A program made the translations under genes and the position numbers. The notes under the pieces were generated by a model. That model did no database searches. It was not told the DNA's origin and saw only the letters and a program-made list of their open reading frames with translations. DNA of 7,485 nt from Pyrodictiaceae archaeon (GTDB taxonomy: Archaea > Thermoproteota > Thermoprotei_A > Sulfolobales > Pyrodictiaceae), in the NCBI GenBank assembly GCA_027043685.1, contig JALUFI010000309.1, forward strand, positions 1 through 7,485, in the 5' to 3' direction. Shown in pieces: positions 6,126 to 7,485 of this stretch; the first letter of the stretch is position 1, and every line of letters starts with the position of its first letter.

Positions 6126-6349
6126 AGCCACCCACCAGACACTCTCCCCGCGCGCCCCCTGAGCCACGCCCCCTCTAATCCAGCTAGCCGCGCCCCAGAC
6201 CGGCACAGTAGACACAGCACCCTAGTCCGCTTACTCGTTGAGGAGGATAGTGTCCCCGACGTTGCGGGTCTCCACGCCCTTCTCGGCAGGTACTGGGTCA
6301 CCGCCTACGCCGGCGGCGGCCCGTTGCGCGGTGGGAGAGGGGGCCGGGG
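6126..6349. other. Spacer between the hydrogenase protease gene and nadA
   Basis: This 224-base stretch (134 bases if nadA starts at 6215) should carry the nadA promoter and leader on the minus strand if nadA has its own. I see no convincing TATA box; an ATTAGA at about 6173-6178 (minus strand) is the best, weak candidate. One minus-strand frame from about 6300 to the stop at 6231-6233 reads GDPVPAEKGVETRNVGDTILLNE with core-like codon endings but lacks a proper start. The plus strand also has an open frame there (LLVEEDSVPDVAGLHALLGRYWVTAYAGG) without a local start. A G-rich string (three runs of 3-5 G) lies at 6333-6349 on the plus strand. I cannot assign a gene. Confidence 0.35.
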
Positions 6350-6943
6350 CTAGTCTAGGAGTGGCTGCCTGCAGTGCTCGGTGAGCCACCTCTTGACGCA
6401 GCCTGGGTCGGCGCGTAGCCTGGCCCCGGCCTCTTCGAGGGCCTTGGCGAGCTCGCGTAGCGCGGGCCCCGCGGCGGCCTCTATGACGCCTGGTGTGAGG
6501 CCCTGCATGAACTCTATCCTCTCCGGCACGATGCCTACAAGGGTGCCGGTGCCGTGGAAGACGTTGGTTGCGTACGCCATGACTATGAGCCTTATCGGGT
6601 CCATTCCGTGGGGGTCGGTGTTCTGCACGATCTCGGCTACGTCTTCCTCGCTGAGTGCCTTGGGGTCGAGGCCGAGCACCACTACTCTGGTGCCCTCGGG
6701 GGCCTCGGGGTCGACGTAGGCGTCCACGAAGACGACGTGGCTGTAGCCCTCGAGGAGGTCGAAGTGCCCCGGGTTGAGCATCTGTACCGCCTCGGTGTCG
6801 GCGCCCTCCACTCCGCCGCAGGCCTCCACGGCCCTTACGAGGCAGTATCCAACCCCGTCGTCGCCCCTCATGGTGTTGCCCACGCCTAGGAGCAGCACCC
6901 GCCTCCCATGCTCCCCCGTGGTCAAGCCGGCAGCCCCCCGCAT
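6350..6943 (-). CDS. Ni-hydrogenase maturation protease (HyaD/HybD/HycI family)
   Basis: This endopeptidase family (A31/M52) cuts the C-terminal tail of a [NiFe]-hydrogenase large subunit after nickel insertion. The sequence shows the N-terminal glycine motif LLLGVGNTMRGDDGVG, the strand VVFVDAY, a central DPHGMDP, and GIVPERIEFMQGLTPGV near the end. Asp29, Asp74 and His112 align with the nickel-sensing residues Glu16, Asp62 and His93 of E. coli HybD, so the protein looks active. The 197-residue length is slightly above the usual 150-180 because of a C-terminal extension (RADPGCVKRWLTEHC). The ATG at 6943 overlaps the upstream gene by 22 bases and has a GTGAG two bases before it. A TTG at 6925, overlapping the upstream stop as TTGA, or a GTG at 6898 would start closer to the first strand. 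No hydrogenase structural gene is visible in the window. Confidence 0.9.
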   Translation of the reverse strand: MRGAAGLTTGEHGRRVLLLGVGNTMRGDDGVGYCLVRAVEACGGVEGADTEAVQMLNPGHFDLLEGYSHVVFVDAYVDPEAPEGTRVVVLGLDPKALSEEDVAEIVQNTDPHGMDPIRLIVMAYATNVFHGTGTLVGIVPERIEFMQGLTPGVIEAAAGPALRELAKALEEAGARLRADPGCVKRWLTEHCRQPLLD

Positions 6944-7359
6944 AGCTCACGAAGCTTGCCGAGCAGGGGCTCCCCGCAGGCCTCCCCGCCGCACCGCACC
7001 ACGGTGAAGCGCCTCGGGTAGAGGATGCGGAGAGCCTCCACGTAGTCCCCGAGGCCGAGGCTCCCCGTGAGGTTCATCCAGAGGTCCTTGACTATCCTCT
7101 GCGCCTCCCTCTCCGGGTCAACCCTCCTCGGCTCAACAGTCTCCACGGTCACCCGTTCCCCGGCCTCCTCGTCCATCCCCACCAGCACGAGTTCCTCGGC
7201 CCCCAGCCTCTCGGCCTCATCGATCAACGCGAGAGCATCCATGTCCGCCTCTAGGAAGACGCAGCTACCCGCCCTCCTCCCGTCCAGCCTCCTCGCGGCC
7301 TCCAGTAGCCTCCTCCCGCCCCTCGCCAGCAGGTTCGGCACCAGGGCCACCAGCCTCAT
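6922..7359 (-). CDS. Hypothetical protein, possible degenerate hydrogenase-protease paralogue
   Basis: This is a 145-residue soluble alpha/beta protein directly upstream of, and overlapping, the hydrogenase maturation protease. I do not recognise a named family. Its layout follows its neighbour: the first strand LVALVPN aligns with LLLGVGN, the second strand block EELVLVGMDEE with SHVVFVDAYVDPE, and the spacing between them differs by only one residue. At the three metal positions it has Gly15, Gly61 and the Thr98-Ser100 region in place of Asp, Asp and His, so it would be catalytically dead. This homology is inferred by eye. Near the C-terminus is RCGGEACGE, two cysteines four residues apart, with further cysteines at 33 and 140. 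The ATG at 7359 has a GGTGG just upstream and keeps the first strand. The frame is open to an ATG at 7407; a later ATG at 7242 would avoid the 95-base overlap with the preceding gene but would remove that strand. Confidence 0.72.
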   Translation of the reverse strand: MRLVALVPNLLARGGRRLLEAARRLDGRRAGSCVFLEADMDALALIDEAERLGAEELVLVGMDEEAGERVTVETVEPRRVDPEREAQRIVKDLWMNLTGSLGLGDYVEALRILYPRRFTVVRCGGEACGEPLLGKLRELCGGLPA

Positions 7360-7485
7360 CGCCACCACCCATGCCGCCCAGCAGCCAGTCCTCCAGCTCA
7401 ACGCCATCCGGCAACCCGAGGCTACGGGCCACCATGCGGCGCAGCTCCCGCAGCCCCGGCTGCGGGGGCGGAGTCAAGTCGTAGA
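7265..7485 (-). CDS. C-terminal part of an unrecognised gene (5' partial)
   Basis: The frame is open from the right edge of the window, giving 72 residues before the stop at 7265-7267; the start is outside. The first part (PGLRELRRMVARSLGLPDGVELEDWLLGG) has core-like codon endings and reads as a helical, charged C-terminal segment. After GGMGGGDE the reading becomes a Gly/Glu/Ala/Arg-rich low-complexity tail with less typical codons (GCT, GGT, CCT), running out of frame over the first 95 bases of the next gene. Either the gene really ends in this disordered tail or a frameshift shortens it near 7360. It probably belongs to the same transcript as the protease genes. I assign no function. Confidence 0.55.
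   Translation of the reverse strand, partial: YDLTPPPQPGLRELRRMVARSLGLPDGVELEDWLLGGMGGGDEAGGPGAEPAGEGREEATGGREEAGREEGG

Noticed and set aside
5067..6353. Long plus-strand open frame of 428 codons opposite nadA
   Set aside because: Pro/His/Arg-rich translation typical of antisense frames in GC-rich genes; nadA on the minus strand accounts for the region with complete family motifs.
6251..6382. Small plus-strand frame from a GTG after GAGGAGGATA
   Set aside because: The ribosome-like string is too close to the GTG, the peptide is low-complexity, and it runs into the antisense of the protease gene.
1..7485. CRISPR array, tRNA, rRNA or insertion sequence
   Set aside because: No regularly spaced repeats, no tRNA-like arm pattern, no rRNA-like sequence, no transposase and no terminal inverted repeats were found on reading both strands by eye.

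Overview
The window most likely comes from a hyperthermophilic crenarchaeote with a GC-rich genome. A Desulfurococcales or Pyrodictiaceae-type lineage is my guess; there is no rRNA here to prove it. The reasons are heavy use of AGG for Arg and ATA for Ile in GC-rich genes, frequent GTG starts, GGTG/GAGG-type ribosome sites, tight gene packing, an anaerobe-type NAD pathway that uses aspartate dehydrogenase, and a Ni-hydrogenase maturation protease.

Layout. (1) 1-1430, plus strand: pdxS (5' end cut by the window) and pdxT, the two subunits of the glutamine-dependent pyridoxal 5'-phosphate (vitamin B6) synthase. (2) 1411-1809, minus strand: a small helical protein of unknown function, convergent with pdxT and overlapping its 3' end by 20 bases. 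(3) About 1830-3480: an AT-rich island holding one plus-strand gene for an unrecognised membrane-anchored, probably extracellular protein. It differs sharply in base composition from everything around it and ends in a T-tract. (4) 3480-6125, minus strand: a complete de novo NAD cluster transcribed nadA -> nadC -> aspartate dehydrogenase, with a 22-base gap and then an ATGA overlap. (5) 6350-7485, minus strand: a hydrogenase maturation protease, a small protein upstream of it that I read as a possible degenerate paralogue of that protease, and the C-terminal end of a further unrecognised gene.

How the genes work together. PdxT releases ammonia from glutamine and PdxS uses it, with ribose 5-phosphate and glyceraldehyde 3-phosphate, to make PLP. 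In the NAD cluster, aspartate dehydrogenase makes iminoaspartate from aspartate, NadA (a [4Fe-4S] enzyme) condenses it with dihydroxyacetone phosphate to quinolinate, and NadC converts quinolinate plus PRPP to nicotinate mononucleotide. No oxygen-linked NadB is needed or seen. The protease would trim a Ni-hydrogenase large subunit encoded elsewhere.

Most of the window is ordinary core metabolism. The parts worth a second look are the AT-rich island gene, the putative dead-protease pair with an unusual 95-base gene overlap at the right end, the divergent C-terminus of NadC, and the 224-base spacer before nadA. I do not see a CRISPR array, tRNA, rRNA, insertion sequence or a clear defence system.
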